From assembly GCA_024196135.1 (NCBI GenBank), contig JAMQCK010000108.1, positions 1-63,424 of the forward strand: DNA of 63,424 nt. Reading direction: 5' to 3'. A program made the position numbers and the translations under genes. This document shows, one piece after another, positions 23,167 to 34,356 of this stretch. This stretch comes from Pleurotus ostreatus/Saccharomyces cerevisiae fusant. Lineage: Eukaryota > Opisthokonta. The first letter of the stretch is position 1. Each line of letters starts with the position of its first letter. The notes under the pieces are model-generated. The model was given only the letters and a program-made list of their open reading frames with translations. It was not told where the DNA came from and searched no databases.

Positions 23167-24098
23167 ATGAAGTTCTTGGGTCTCATCATCGTTGGCGCTC
23201 TGCCCGCTCTCGGCTCGTACATCCCGCGCCAGGCTAGCAACTCTAGCGAAGCGTACAGCTCGTCGTACGCTGACTACTCGTCGTCGGCCGTGGTCAACGC
23301 GACGACGTGGTCCAGCGCCGCCGCGACCGCCACCAATGTGTCGTCGTGGTCGAGCGCTGCCGCGACGACCACCGCCAACGTGACATCGTCCGTCAGGTAT
23401 GCCTCATGCACTTGCTCGATGCCCTCACACTCACCACGAATCTGTGCAGCTCCTCGGCGGTCCCGAGCTACACTTGCGTCCCGGCGTCCCTGGTCAAGCC
23501 GACGACGTACACCGTGTCCGGGACGACCATCTCGACGTACTACATCGCGTCCCCGAGCGGCAGCGCCAACGCCAGTGTCACAAGCGTGCGCTCCAGCTCG
23601 GCCGCCAACGCAACGACGTACTATTCCAGCAGTGCCCCCTCGAGCACCTACGTCCCCAGCAGCTCCAGCGCCGAGACCACCATCGTCTGGAGCTCGAGCG
23701 CCGCCCCCGCCACAACCGCATACAGCTCCTCCGCGGCGGAGATCACCACCGCCGCGGGCTCCTCGTCGGCCTACGACCGCCGCGCCGTCTCCTCTTCCTT
23801 CATCAACGAGACCGAGCCCTCAGCGAGCAGCGTCGTCGTCTACGTCAACGGCACCTCGACGTACGCGCAGCCGACGGTCGTCTCGACGTCGCTCGCGGGC
23901 GGCGCGACCACCATCTCCGTCATCCCCACCGCGACGGACTCGGGGCTCGTCTGCGTCGAGGTCCCCGCGGACCCCGCCTCGCTCGGCGTCGTCGCGGACA
24001 AGGACGACGACAAGAACGGCGCGGTCGGCGCGTTCAAGGGCGTCGGCACGTTCGGTGTGGCGGCTGCCGTTGCTGTCGTGGCCTTCGCTGCTCTGTAA
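23167..24098 (+). CDS. Ser/Thr/Ala-rich secreted protein, probably GPI-anchored
   Basis: A likely cell-wall or surface glycoprotein. Residues 1-17 (MKFLGLIIVGALPALGS) are a signal peptide, followed by a possible Kex2-like site (PRQ). One intron (23397-23449) restores VRSSSAVPSYTCVP. The body is dominated by Ser, Thr and Ala runs (SSSAA, TTYYSSSAP), which suggests O-glycosylation, and has several N-glycosylation sequons (NSS, NAT, NVS, NVT, NET, NGT). Only two cysteines are clear. The C-terminus is a charged stretch (DKDDDKNG), then GTFGVAAAVAVVAFAAL, a typical GPI-attachment or transmembrane tail. About 290 residues. No enzyme domain is visible. Confidence 0.85.
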
Positions 24099-24722
24099 GC
24101 AGCCCCGCCAGCACAACGGGCGCGCGCACGGGTACCTGCGTTCCTTACGAGCATACACGCGCTTACGGACCTCACGTCATTCTCTATTGGACTTACGATT
24201 CGGACAGAAGTATGGTATTAGAGTTGGGTTTTGTGTTGAGGTAGATACGGATCCTGGGCGAACGTTGTCTGTTTTGTCCTACTTTGATCATATAGTATGC
24301 ATACATAGGTAGCTTCGCACCTCCCCTGCCGGGATCTGTACTGCTTTCAGCATGGACTAATGGTTATATGAAGTTTACCGCTCGTCGGTGAATTTACGCT
24401 GGGATTTTGTGGCAAAAAAAGGTTCCTGACCATCTCCCGCATCACCTGTGCCCACTTCCGCAGAATCAAGAGGTGAAAAGAGCCGAGGCCTTGAGGGGTT
24501 GGTACTGTTCGCCGGTGTCCGTGTCGGAGCGCTCAAAGTCGTGACCATGATTGGTTCCGCTGTTCGGAGTGATCCGAGATCAAACTGACCCAAAGGAGCA
24601 CAAAGGCGCAAGTCGCTCAAAGGCAGGATGTCCCTTGCCTCTTACCCTCATTCGACATTCTGCCGCCCGCAGCCATCTCCTCACATTCAAACTATCCCAG
24701 ACCAACACGTCTCAGCTCCATC
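24099..24722. other. Intergenic region between surface protein and F-box-like gene
   Basis: 3' flank of the surface-protein gene and upstream region of the F-box-like gene. No gene, RNA or repeat recognised. Confidence 0.4.
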
Positions 24723-26453
24723 ATGCCTTCGCTCCTCAAGCTATCTCTGGATATTCGCATCCTCATCTGTCGCGAGGACGTACTGCGCAGGAACGACCTT
24801 GCCCGCCTCTCGCGCTCCTGCAAGGCATGGCATGAGGCCGCCAACCCCGTGCTGTGGTCATATATAAGGCTGACGAACCTTCTGCGCCTCCTACCCGAGG
24901 GCGCCTTCAGTCGTAGTACGTCGTGCCGTAGGCTCTGAATGACCACCTACTGATGTTTCCCCATAGCACGCACGTCCCCATCGGTGCGTCCCGAAAATCC
25001 TACTGCTGAGAGTGCACATACTCAGTCGTTTGTATAGGTCACTCTGGACGCCTTGTCCGCGGAACACTGGGCGCCTCTCCTCAAGCTATCTCCGCTCGTG
25101 AAGCGCCTCCGCTTCAGCAAATTCGTAGACGATACTGTCAGATCCCTCATCGCTGAAAGTCCTCCACCCACTACACTGTTCCCTAACCTCATCACCCTCG
25201 AATTCCGCGATGCCCCTCCCAGATATGTATATGTTAACGAGCGCTCGGCGCGCGAATTCTACCGTGAGCGCTGCATGTTTCTCGAGGCTATCATTCCGCC
25301 ACACGTCCCTATCTCTACGTTCGACCTCGGGAACGTGTTCTTCGACGTCTTCATTTGTCGATCCATACCACTGAACGGGAACTCTCTTACTCGGCTTCGC
25401 GTCGAGGAAACCGTGGGAAGCACTTTCTACGCTGCATACGGACCAAGTGGACTGAGCGCCTTCGTCAAAGCTCTATCGGGCATGCCTCACCTGCAAGAGG
25501 TCGCACTGAAGCTCCCATTCGACCGCGAACCGATGCTTTTAAAAGCGTTGTCGCGCCTCCCAGCGCTGGAGTCGCTCAGCCTATCTCTTGGCCGCGCGGC
25601 GGTGAGAAGAGGGCATTGGACTAGAGTGCCTCCTGCTTACTCGGAGGGCGCCTTTCCCGCACTTCGTCACCTGTATCTGAACAGCGGCCTGTCGTTCGTC
25701 GACGCCACCGACATCATACAGTGCGCGCCCGCCACCCGCCGCCGACCACTGGAGATTCTCAAGGTCGTCTGCGCCGACGCTGACCCGTCTTCGACGCTGT
25801 CTGCGCTTACAGAAGTCATGCGAAGGCACTGTTCCATCGAACACCTCGAGGAAGTCACCATTGATGATTTCTTTGTCTCGTTCGATTGGCCCTTGCTGTC
25901 CAAGCACGTCGCTCCGCTCACGGCCTTCTCTCGCCTCACCGACCTGTACATCTGTCCGCTCGAAGGTACGGAGCTGACGGACGACGATTGTCTGCAGATG
26001 GCTCGAGCGTGGCCTAACCTCCAAAATCTCGACATCTTCACGAACTGCGAGATCTGTCCGAAGGAGGGCATCGCGTGCACCCTGATGTCTCTGGCGGCTT
26101 TTGCGAAGTACTGCCCGCAGATATGCCACATCGATATGAACTTCACTGCGACCAGTATCCCAGACCGGGCTACCGCCGCGCCCCACAGCCTTATCCTTGC
26201 CGGTGCCGGGAGGCGCACCGATCCTGTCGAGATCCCTCTGCAGGCGTGCGTGGACATCGTCAACGGGCGTGATGTAGCCGAGTTCTTGGTCGACGTCTTC
26301 GACGGGATGGCTCGCGTCAACCTGACCTACCCGGAGGATTTCACGGACCCGCGAACTGAGGGCGCGACGGAGGAATTTAGGAGAAGAGATGCTGAATGGG
26401 AACAAGTTCGTTCTATGACCTCAGGATGCCGCGAGGAGCCTAGTCTCCCGTAG
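24723..26453 (+). CDS. F-box/LRR-like protein
   Basis: A probable substrate-recognition protein of an SCF-type ubiquitin ligase, or a related LRR protein. The ATG at 24723 begins MPSLLKLSLDIRILICREDV, with LARLSRSCKAWHEAANPVLW, which has the F-box-like pattern of basidiomycete F-box proteins. Two short introns (about 24914-24966 and 24983-25038) restore SPSVTLDALSAEHWAPLLKL. The rest is leucine-rich: LVKRLRFSKFV, NLITLEFRD, LTRLRVEE, HLQEVALKL, ALESLSLSL, RHLYLNS, NLQNLDIF. Length is about 540 residues. Large families of such proteins occur in Agaricomycetes, and the target is unknown. Confidence 0.75.
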
Positions 26454-27044
26454 AACCCAAGGTGGCTCCGCTGTGGCGGCCAGGGGAAGGGGGAACGTGA
26501 AGAGTATGCTTTTTGAGAGGGGTCAATTGATAGTAAGTACCGGCTCGGAGCGGGTTCTTCATGCTCATGACGTCTATACGGTTGAAAAGTGACATTAGCT
26601 TACCCATTAGCAAGCTTTGTTGTACCGCGACAAGACATGGAGGAGCCCGTATCGTAGAGGTTATTGAGGTGTTCTCTGTGTCTGACGTCGCGCGGTGGGT
26701 GTCGCAGTTGCATCGGAAATACCTACTAGCGAGTGTAGGAGACAAGCCTGGTGGCCAACGTTGCCTCGGGCTACCATCATGTCACTTCCTTATGGGGATT
26801 CATGAGGCCATTGCCCTTCGCACGGTTCCATGCCATGACAGTCGACGATCCTTGCATTCACTTTGGCTGGGCGGCGAAATCCTCGCACAAGATGTATGAT
26901 TGCCAGAATTACTAGGACGAATAACGAGGGTGGCAAGTACAAGTCAGTACACAGAGAAAGAGAAAGAAGTCGTTAACTAGGTCGTAATGATAACAAGATA
27001 CTGGCGGACATGTATTCCTTCAAGCCTGCGAAACACTCCATCCT
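26454..27044. other. Intergenic region with converging gene ends
   Basis: 3' flanks of the F-box-like gene and of the putative mitochondrial-protein gene. Short open frames only. Confidence 0.4.
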
Positions 27045-28526
27045 TCAAAGCCCCTGCTCCAGCGTGTCCTGCTTCTCCTCTCCCGGCAGCATCCCCGACC
27101 GCCGCCCGAAGTCCGAGCTGAACGTGTACCACCCGTTCTCCGAGGGCGGATCGATGAATACCGGCGAGCTCGTCGACGAGGCCGCAGCGTAGCCCACTGA
27201 GTCCGAAAGCGAGTCAGACCCGACGTCAGACAGCGCTGAGGACAGGTCGGACACCGAGGCTGCGGCCGAGTGGGCAGTTGCTGTGAATGACGACGAAAAG
27301 TCGAGCGTCGGCAGCACGAACGACTGCGAAGGGTCGATGGTGAACGGCGAGAAGTCGAGATCCGGCTCGCTGAACGCGTCCATCTCCGAGCCAGTCAGGC
27401 CTGAGATCTCCGACAGCACGTCGCTGTCGTAGCCTGACGTGTCCTCGTTGCTGGCGAGGTCGGCACCAGCAGCGGTTTCCAACTCCTCCAAGACGCACCA
27501 GCCGGTGCCGCTCTCGCCGATGACGGAGCGTACCTCCGCCTTCGTCCAACCCAGGAACTCAACCTTGAGTACTGTGCACACGCCGGAGGCGCCCGCGAGC
27601 TGCGAGTAGGCTGAGCACGATACGCCGCGGTCCCATACTCGAGCACCATCGAGGCGATCGAATAGGGAGGCGACGCGCATACGATGCGAGCCGTGGGTCG
27701 CATGGACGGAGGCGACCTCCATGAGGGGCATGATGGTCTCTGCGAGGGTCGTCGAGGGTGCAAGGGGGACTCGCTCAGTCGGGGTGGGGGCAAGGGGGAT
27801 GAGCAGCTGCGTGATGACGGCCGGCTGCGAGGGCGCAGCGAAGTACTGCTTCATCGCCTGCTCCTTCTTCGCCACCTTCTCCTCCTGGGTGAGCTTCTTC
27901 TGCTGCTTCTCGAAGCCGGGTGCACGGAACGCACGCCCGTTCTCCTTGTCCTGCTTCGCCATCTTGCGAGCCTGGGCGCGGTGCTTGGCGCGGCGTGTGT
28001 CAGGGCCGGCTTCGATGAGAGCGCGAGTCGCCACCGGTACATTCTCCGCCAGGCTCTGGAAGATGGGGCGTGCCGTCGAGAAGTTGCGCGCAGTTCCGAG
28101 GCCAACCTGCGCGATCGAGCGCGGCACGCTCGGTGCACGGGGGAGGAAGGTAGCGGGGGTGCTCAGAGCCGGACGAGCGAGTGCAGTGCGGAGAGGGAGG
28201 GAGTAGCCAGAGTGGATGGGTGCACGAGCGACCTGGTGATAACCATGACCGACGTAGGGACCGTGAGGTTTCACCCCGATGCCCGGTGCAGTAAGGTGAG
28301 CGACAAGGTTGTTCATGAACGCCCGGGAGCGCTCGAACAAGCCCTTGGCGCCCCCCGTAGCGGAGGACGAGGCATTCCTCGCGGTAGAGGTTGCGGTGTG
28401 TCGAAGTTTGGCGGTATGTGAGGTGTGTATAGACCTTGCCAGCCGTGGGGCGCTCACTGCGCTCCAGGCTGACAGGCTCGGAGCGCTGCGGACAGACGCC
28501 CGCGCTCCGTGCGACGCGGCCTGCAT
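27045..28526 (-). CDS. Uncharacterised protein with mitochondrial-type presequence
   Basis: A single long frame of 493 codons. The ATG at 28526 begins an Arg/Ser/Ala-rich, acid-free N-terminus (QAASHGARASVRSAPSLSA, then APRLARSIHTSHTAKLRH) that resembles a mitochondrial targeting sequence. A basic region around residues 170-220 (RRAKHRAQARKMAKQDKENG, FEKQQKKLTQEEKVAKKEQA) looks helical or coiled. A folded-looking block follows (CTVLKVEFLGWTKAEVRSVI, GWCVLEELE), then an acidic Ser-rich tail (DTSGYDSDVLSEISGLTGSE). I recognise no family. The open, intronless frame and strong compositional structure support a real gene. Confidence 0.7.
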   Translation of the reverse strand: MQAASHGARASVRSAPSLSAWSAVSAPRLARSIHTSHTAKLRHTATSTARNASSSATGGAKGLFERSRAFMNNLVAHLTAPGIGVKPHGPYVGHGYHQVARAPIHSGYSLPLRTALARPALSTPATFLPRAPSVPRSIAQVGLGTARNFSTARPIFQSLAENVPVATRALIEAGPDTRRAKHRAQARKMAKQDKENGRAFRAPGFEKQQKKLTQEEKVAKKEQAMKQYFAAPSQPAVITQLLIPLAPTPTERVPLAPSTTLAETIMPLMEVASVHATHGSHRMRVASLFDRLDGARVWDRGVSCSAYSQLAGASGVCTVLKVEFLGWTKAEVRSVIGESGTGWCVLEELETAAGADLASNEDTSGYDSDVLSEISGLTGSEMDAFSEPDLDFSPFTIDPSQSFVLPTLDFSSSFTATAHSAAASVSDLSSALSDVGSDSLSDSVGYAAASSTSSPVFIDPPSENGWYTFSSDFGRRSGMLPGEEKQDTLEQGL

Positions 28527-28715
28527 CGCTGGACGCCGATAAGCTGTTAAAGTCTGGGTGGTTGGCTTTCTCTGGTGGTGGTCGAGAAGCAAGAGACGAT
28601 GATGCGGGGCTGTGGCAACGGGTCTTGATTATGAGTGCGGCATCGCCGGCCGGCCGCGTCATGCGTGGGGCGGCAAAGCCGCGGATGACGCGGAGCTGCC
28701 GCCGGTCTAAGCGGC

Positions 28716-29473
28716 TCAACTCAACGGGAGGGGCGGCACCTGCGTCTGCGTACGCTTCCCCCGTCGGCGCCGTTCGAGGCTCTTGCTCCTGTCGTTGCCC
28801 TCGTACTCTCCGTCTCCGATCTTCATGACGATCATGAGCGTTGATTTGCCGCGTTTCTCGTATGTGATCTCCTCGTCCTCGTCGTCCGGAACGACCTCAT
28901 CGTGAACGTGAATGGTACCCGTTGTAATCTCGGAATGAATTTCGGACGCGTCGTACGGGAGGATGGGAGGCAGGGCGACACTGAGTTGCACAAGGTGAGG
29001 GATCGCAGCGCCCATCGCGCTCAGATGAAGTGTCTTATACCTACGATCATTCAGTCTGGGGAACTTGCATAGAGGTATGACACGCACCCGTCCTTCAACA
29101 CCAAGTCCTTACAGCGACGCAAGTACGCCCCCAAGTTTGTCTTCCGCGTGATGCAGATGTAGTTCTTTCCCTCTTTGTGCGCTGAACGCGGTCCCGTCGC
29201 CGAATCGGCGCGCGCTACTGTGGGCCAAGGACGCGGCGGGGCAAGCTTGTTACGCCGACAAGGTGTTTTCCCAGATGGAGGGACTTTCTCGCTCGCCTGG
29301 CCTCTCTCCGTATCCGGTGCATCCTGGTGGTCTGGTGGACCGACTGACGCTGTCGCTTCAGGCGCGCTTGTCTGGTTCGCAATGTTGATAGTGGCTTCGT
29401 CTACGGCCTTCGCGCGCTTGGCTGGCCTAGGTTTGTCTATGGTCGTATCTGCCTTTCGCTTATTCGCCGCCAT
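28716..29473 (-). CDS. POP7: RNase P/MRP subunit Pop7 (Rpp20), Alba superfamily
   Basis: A nuclear RNA-binding subunit of ribonuclease P and MRP, which act in tRNA 5' and rRNA processing. The ATG at 29473 begins MAANKRKADT and a basic, disordered N-terminus. The Alba fold follows: NYICITRKTNLGAYLRRCKD, then an intron at about 29091-29043, then GYKTLHLSAMGAAIPHLVQL and ALPPILPYDASEIHSEITTG, then TIHVHDEVVPDDEDEE and KRGKSTLMIVMKIGD. The KxLHLxxMGAAI segment is the conserved RNA-binding strand-loop of the family. The tail is basic. Assignment to Pop7 rather than another Alba protein rests on this motif order. Confidence 0.8.
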
Positions 29474-29738
29474 GGGACTTTGCAAGTGAATGGGGATCAA
29501 GGACGCGTGAAGGAAGAGAAATTGGATCGAAATTAGGCTGCGCGCACAATTCTCCAATCAAGTCGGGAATTGCCGATTCCGAGGTGGTCACACATGTGGC
29601 TTTTCAACTTTAGCGAGAGACCGAATTTTGCGACGTTCATGACCTCAAGCTTGTCTTGTCTGTATAAGCTTCAGGCAAGCCATGACCTTGCCTTCATCTT
29701 CTGCTATGCGCACGATGTAGCATCTCCAAGCAAGGTGA

Positions 29739-30060
29739 GTTGCCCGGCTGCGTTTTTTGGCGACTTCGTCGAGTATGCGCGTTCTCTATCCTTCCAAGAG
29801 ACACCCGACCACTACTTGTGGAAGCGACGCTTCTTGGCTGTAGTGCCAGAGCTTGAAGGCCATCCGATTGATGACCTCCGGAGGCCTGGTCCACTGGTGG
29901 GCAAACGCCTTGGAAATACTGAGGGACGTGCGGCGAGAAGGTATGTATTCGAACAGAGGATCTCATCGGCGACGAACTGGCGACGGTGCGCCAGAACCTG
30001 GAGTACATCGAAGAGCCATTCGCGAGTAAATACAAGTGGGAGGTTATGCACCCGCGATAG
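29739..30060 (+). pseudogene. C-terminal fragment of a CK1-like kinase
   Basis: Plus-strand sequence parallels the C-terminal part of kinase D: CPAAFFGDFVEYARSLSFQE against CAGYPVVFGNFVDYARSLAFQE, then GPLVGKRLGNT, and in another frame TEDLIGDELATVRQNLEYIE and FASKYKWEVMHPR with the stop at 30060. About 35 codons are missing between the two blocks and the frame changes there. The kinase catalytic domain is absent. It lies tail-to-tail with eRF1, the same arrangement as kinase D and the broken eRF1 copy at 47.8-50.4 kb. Confidence 0.85.
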
Positions 30061-30520
30061 ATTGGTGCGGACTCGACAACTCACAGGTGCTTGTGGGGTG
30101 GGGCATTGGCCCTCAACACGTTCAACCATTCCCAAATCCGTTGCTGTCGTCTAAGACGGTCAAGACGATATGTTACATACATACAAGACCAGTATTACAA
30201 TACGCTCAGAACAGGGGTACGGCTACCCGCGCTGATGCATACGGGTATCCTTCGTTTGCTATTTTCTGGGGCGTATTGTCAGATACTGTACGGAACAAAC
30301 AACATGCACGACGTACCTCCTGCTGCACGCAGCGAACGGGCCAGATCTTGACTGATTCCAGCGGGAACTTGACGCAGCGCCCCTCGTCGGGCACGTCGCT
30401 TCGAACCGTGACGACCACCTCGTTCCACCGCCGCTCCACCGTCGTCTCCTTCTCCTCCTCCCCGCCACCCCACCCGGCGTCCCCTGGCTGGATGGGGCTC
30501 CTCAGAGCCAGGCAAAACCG
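30061..30520. repeat. Duplicated spacer between kinase fragment and eRF1
   Basis: Read on the minus strand, this matches 48639 to about 49020 on the plus strand over most of its length, including CGGTTCGAAGCGACGTGCCC and the end ATGCATCAGCGCGGGTAGCC. An open frame on the eRF1 strand (about 30439-30206, with a donor GTACGTCG) reads WNEVVVTVRSDVPDEGRC and is kept in both copies. Its nature is unknown. Confidence 0.7.
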
Positions 30521-32049
30521 TCAAATATCTTCATCGTCCGAGTAGAACTCGTCCTCCTCGTCATCGACCGTCTGCAAGCTCTCCAGATCCACCTTATACC
30601 GCAACAAACCGCCAATCCCACCGAAGCCCTTCACGAACTGCGCGCCCTCCTGCGAGCGGTTGGTGACGAACTCGAGGTTCGCGCCGAAATCGCGATACTT
30701 CTCCGCGAACCACTCGAGGAGCGCCTGCGGCTCCTGCACCTGCTCCATCTCCAGCCCGGTGGACTTGTCGATGAACTTTTCGCGGTCCTTTTCCTGCTCC
30801 TTGTTGGCGTGGACGATGATTTCCTCGCCGGCGGCGTTGCGGAGGACGTAGCGGGTGATGTCGAGGTTCTCCCAGACGATGAGGGTCTCGACAGCGCCGA
30901 GCTCGAGGGCTTTAAGCGTGTCGTCGACACCGAAGCAGTATTTGCCGGTGTCTTGACTGATCTCGTCGAAATAACGCTGGATGAGCTTCTTCTCCTGCAC
31001 AAACTTGACGTTCGCGAGCGACTCGGCGGCGAGTTCGATGGCCTGGATACCAGTTAGCGAATGGCGCGGATGATTACTCATATCACTCACCTGGTTGAAG
31101 CCGTTCTCACCACCGTAGCTGACATCAACGACCTTGATGACCTTCGCCGCCAACCTCGGATCGAACATGTCACTCTGGCTCAGCTCCGTCTTGAAGTCCG
31201 CCGAACCCGCAAGCACGAGCCCCTGCACGTTCACCTTGTCGTTCGTGATGAAGTGCTGCACGGCGAGCTCGGCGACCTTGCGGACGTAGTTGTGCCGCTT
31301 CTCGTCGCGCAGGCGCGAGAAACGGAGCGCGGACTGACCACCGCGGCCGTGCTTCTTGGGAAGGTCGACGGTGAACTTGTGGATGACCTCGCGCGTGTTG
31401 CCCGCGAGTGTGCCGAAGAGCGTGCCGTTGCCGTCCATGACGATGAAGCCGAAGCGCGAGTCGGACTCGAGGAGCTCCTGCAGCGCCTCGGTGTGGAACT
31501 TGTTGTCGCAGAGGTACAGGGAGCTGTGAGAGGGTGTGGTGTGAACGGGGTGCTCAGCACAAAGCAAGGGCACACGCACGTATTGATCGGCTTATGGGGC
31601 TCGAAGTCGAAGGAGACCTTCTTCTCCTTCCCCTCGTCCGTCAGGATCGTCCCGACGAACAACACCAGCCCATTCGGCGGCACACGATTGTACAGCTTCA
31701 GCCTTTGCTGCGTACTCGTGATCGCCGCCAGCACCGACAACCTGTTCACACGAGACTTGATGTTCGACGCCGTCCCGTACTCCTGCGTCAGCATCGCCGA
31801 CGCGCGCGCGATTTGGTCCTGCCAAACGTTCATCGCTGCCCCACCAGAAGCACGAGCACCACCCCCCTCACCTTTGGCGGCAAGATCAGGCTGATCATCG
31901 ACGTTCCCGCCCTGCGATCGCGGTCAGCGCCCCGCCCGCACGCCCCGCGCGCGCCGTACGCACCCTCTGGCGCTGTCTAAGCTCTTGATGAGCTTCTTGA
32001 CCTTCCACATCTGGATGTTCTGCTCTGCAGCATCTTGGCCTTGACTCAT
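30521..32049 (-). CDS. SUP45: Eukaryotic peptide chain release factor 1 (eRF1)
   Basis: The translation termination factor that recognises all three stop codons and triggers peptide release with eRF3. The ATG at 32049 starts [20 protein letters not shown]. Introns restore [20 protein letters not shown] and [10 protein letters not shown]. Domain 1 has TASNIKS and YLCDNKF for stop-codon decoding. Domain 2 has the catalytic GGQ in [11 protein letters not shown]. Domain 3 ends with the acidic tail [12 protein letters not shown]. Introns lie at about 31963-31915, 31873-31822, in the region 31580-31524 and at 31092-31045, the last between GGENGFNQ and AIELAAE. It is complete and presumably the functional copy; a truncated copy lies at 47848-48638. 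Confidence 0.96.
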
Positions 32050-32296
32050 GGTGGGCGGATGCCCTTCGAGGACCGTAGACGACGATGAGGGTGAGGCGAA
32101 GGCACGTACTTTGCATTTACGCACAAAAATTGATAGGTGGCTGTGTCAATAGCTATGACGTTGTTTGACCCACAACGGCGTCTGGCGCATTCTGGGATAC
32201 AATTCCAAGGATGGGATACATAGTGGTCGTGTAAGATAAATAGTACATTTGGATGTCCGATGTGGGATGCATATGGGTGTAGGAAGCTAGAGGTGC

Positions 32297-33323
32297 TCAA
32301 ACATGCACGGGCTCGCCGACTTGATCTACCGCGTCCCCGAAGTACGAATCCGCCCAGCCTCGCAGCAGACCACCTGCGAGCGTAAGACCATCGGCCGCAG
32401 TAGACACTACCTTATGGACGGCACGCTTGACTGGGCGCGAGCCATAGGGCGTGTACCGCTCCATCCGGCGCTTCGTGCGCTGCATGCCAACTGCAGCAGG
32501 CTCACGCTTTTCGTCGAAGTGCGTCGAGGCCCTGAGGGCCGGCCGGTCCATGGCGCGTTCGAGGGCGCTGTCGACGGCGAGTGTCGCTGAGAAAGGCGGC
32601 GGGATAGGAGGCAGTCCGGGCGGTGTGGTAGACCTGGGCGGAGCGACGCTGAAGATGATCATAGGAGGTGGCGCCAGAGGGTCAGAGGGGGCAGCAACAA
32701 CGTCAGCTTGACGACGCGCGGGCGTCGAGCTGAAGACACGACGCGGAGGCGCCCTCTGAGTGTTGTTGTTGGCAGGAGCGGGAAGGGTTGTTGGTGGCGC
32801 CGAGGCGTCCACACGGATATCAAGACCGACGACCTGTTCTTGACCCCATCGGTTGCCACCATGCCTGACGAGCATGTCAGTGCCAACAGGTTAACTGACA
32901 ATTCAGAACATACCTCAAGGTAATGAAGGCATCCTGCCCCGCCCTCTTCAACTTCGTGAGATCGACATACAGCGTGCGTTCAGGCTGGTCAGGGCACGCC
33001 AGCGTCGTCGTCACGTCTTCTTCATTATACACCGCGATCGAATGCTTGTTGTTGGTAGGGTTATCGGCGCGGGGCGTGTGGTTAACGATGATGGGCTTCA
33101 CGCCATGCACGGTGATGGTGAACAACATAAGCGCTCGCGGGTCGACGGTGACGCGCTGCTCCTCTTGCTCGGTGAAGAGGACGATGGTGTAGGGTGCTTG
33201 CGGAGGGGTGGACTGTATTTGGAGGCCGGGAAGGGTGGACTGGCTGTAGATGTTGTCGACCTCGAGGAAGCGCTCGAGCTGAGCGTCGATGGACGACTTC
33301 GTAGCGGCGTGCGAATGGGCCAT
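32297..33323 (-). CDS. Uncharacterised protein, two exons
   Basis: The ATG at 33323 begins MAHSHAATKSSIDAQLERFL. Exon 1 has a beta-rich region (YTIVLFTEQEEQRVTVDPRA, LMLFTITVHGVKPIIVNHTP, RTLYVDLTKLKRAGQDAFIT). An intron of about 50 nt (GTATGTTC to CTCGTCAG, around 32917-32868) leads in frame to exon 2. Exon 2 is Pro/Ala-rich and probably disordered, then basic (MQRTKRRMERYTPYGSRPVK), ending with GLTLAGGLLRGWADSYFG. About 325 residues. I recognise no family or localisation signal, and the alternative start 15 nt upstream is a TTG. Confidence 0.65.
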
Positions 33324-34356
33324 CTTGACGATAGACAAGGCGTGGCAAGACGAAGGGTTGCGCGGAAGGTCGAGGGTCGAGGGTCGAACTGGGAGAAAGG
33401 TCAGTCAACGAGTTGGTTGCTTGGGTCAAGCGTAGTGAGGAAAGACCAGTGCTAGGGCCTTCGTCTCTTATACACCAGCGGGCCGTGACTGTGACGAGCC
33501 CGCACAGCTGTTTATGACCAGGACCGCGTGGATACCGTGCGTAGATTGTCACGACCTTTGTGTCGTTCAGCTTCTCGTTCGCTGCGGATGCGCCTGAAGA
33601 GACACGGAGATAGCGAGTGAAGGGAGTGGGAGGAAGGAAAAGGGCGAGAAAGAGACGCACCAGCGAGATATAAGCCTCTATTGTGGGGGCCTTCTAGACA
33701 ATAAGCGGTCAGTGACAATAAGAGTATGGTCCTGCCACAGCAAGATAGCATATGGCTTTCAAAAGCAATGCATCGTCACCATAGTACCCAGAGAGCCAAG
33801 CGAGAGAAGCAAGCAAGAAGTAAGTGTGGATTCGAACGCGTCATATTCGAGGTAAGCGCGGGCGTGGCGGGTGCACAGTTTATGGACTGAAGGGACTGGA
33901 GGGGTACTTCCCCATCAGATATAATTCGAAAGCGTGCTGTCTGTGAACAGGACTTGTGGGGAAGAGCCCTTGAGCCTTTCAGGAAAGATAGAACCCTCGA
34001 AGTATGTCAGGCGATTCAGAACGCGGGCTGCGGCGGGGACATCGTGAAGTCAGTTCTGGATTGAATTCGTTCGGCGCAGCTCAGACAAGCTCAGCGGAGT
34101 ATAGTGCAAGCTATGCGTCAGGACATATGGACAACCGCTCCGGGTACACGGCGCAATGAGCAGAAACAGACAGTTGAGCGGTCGGGACGAGGAGAACGGT
34201 GATCGGTGGCCGGGCCGATTCCGTGTCCAAGCGTCCGCCACAGTCCGTCGTAAAGCACGTGCGGGCCGACGCGATTGCCTCAGACTCAGCTTGACCTGGA
34301 CCCTCATCATCTTTCGACGGAGACGTGAACTCCCGGTCCCCGCGCGCCCAAATGCG
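33324..34356. other. Divergent intergenic region, about 1 kb
   Basis: Upstream region shared by the unknown gene on the left and the WD40-protein gene on the right. Open frames are short and without recognisable domains. The WD40 protein might start upstream at the ATG at 34156, in the same frame. Confidence 0.4.

Noticed and set aside
23399..24244. Second long frame overlapping the surface-protein gene
   Set aside because: Arg-rich reading of the Ser/Thr-coding strand in another frame. The signal-peptide and GPI-tail frame is clearly the real one.
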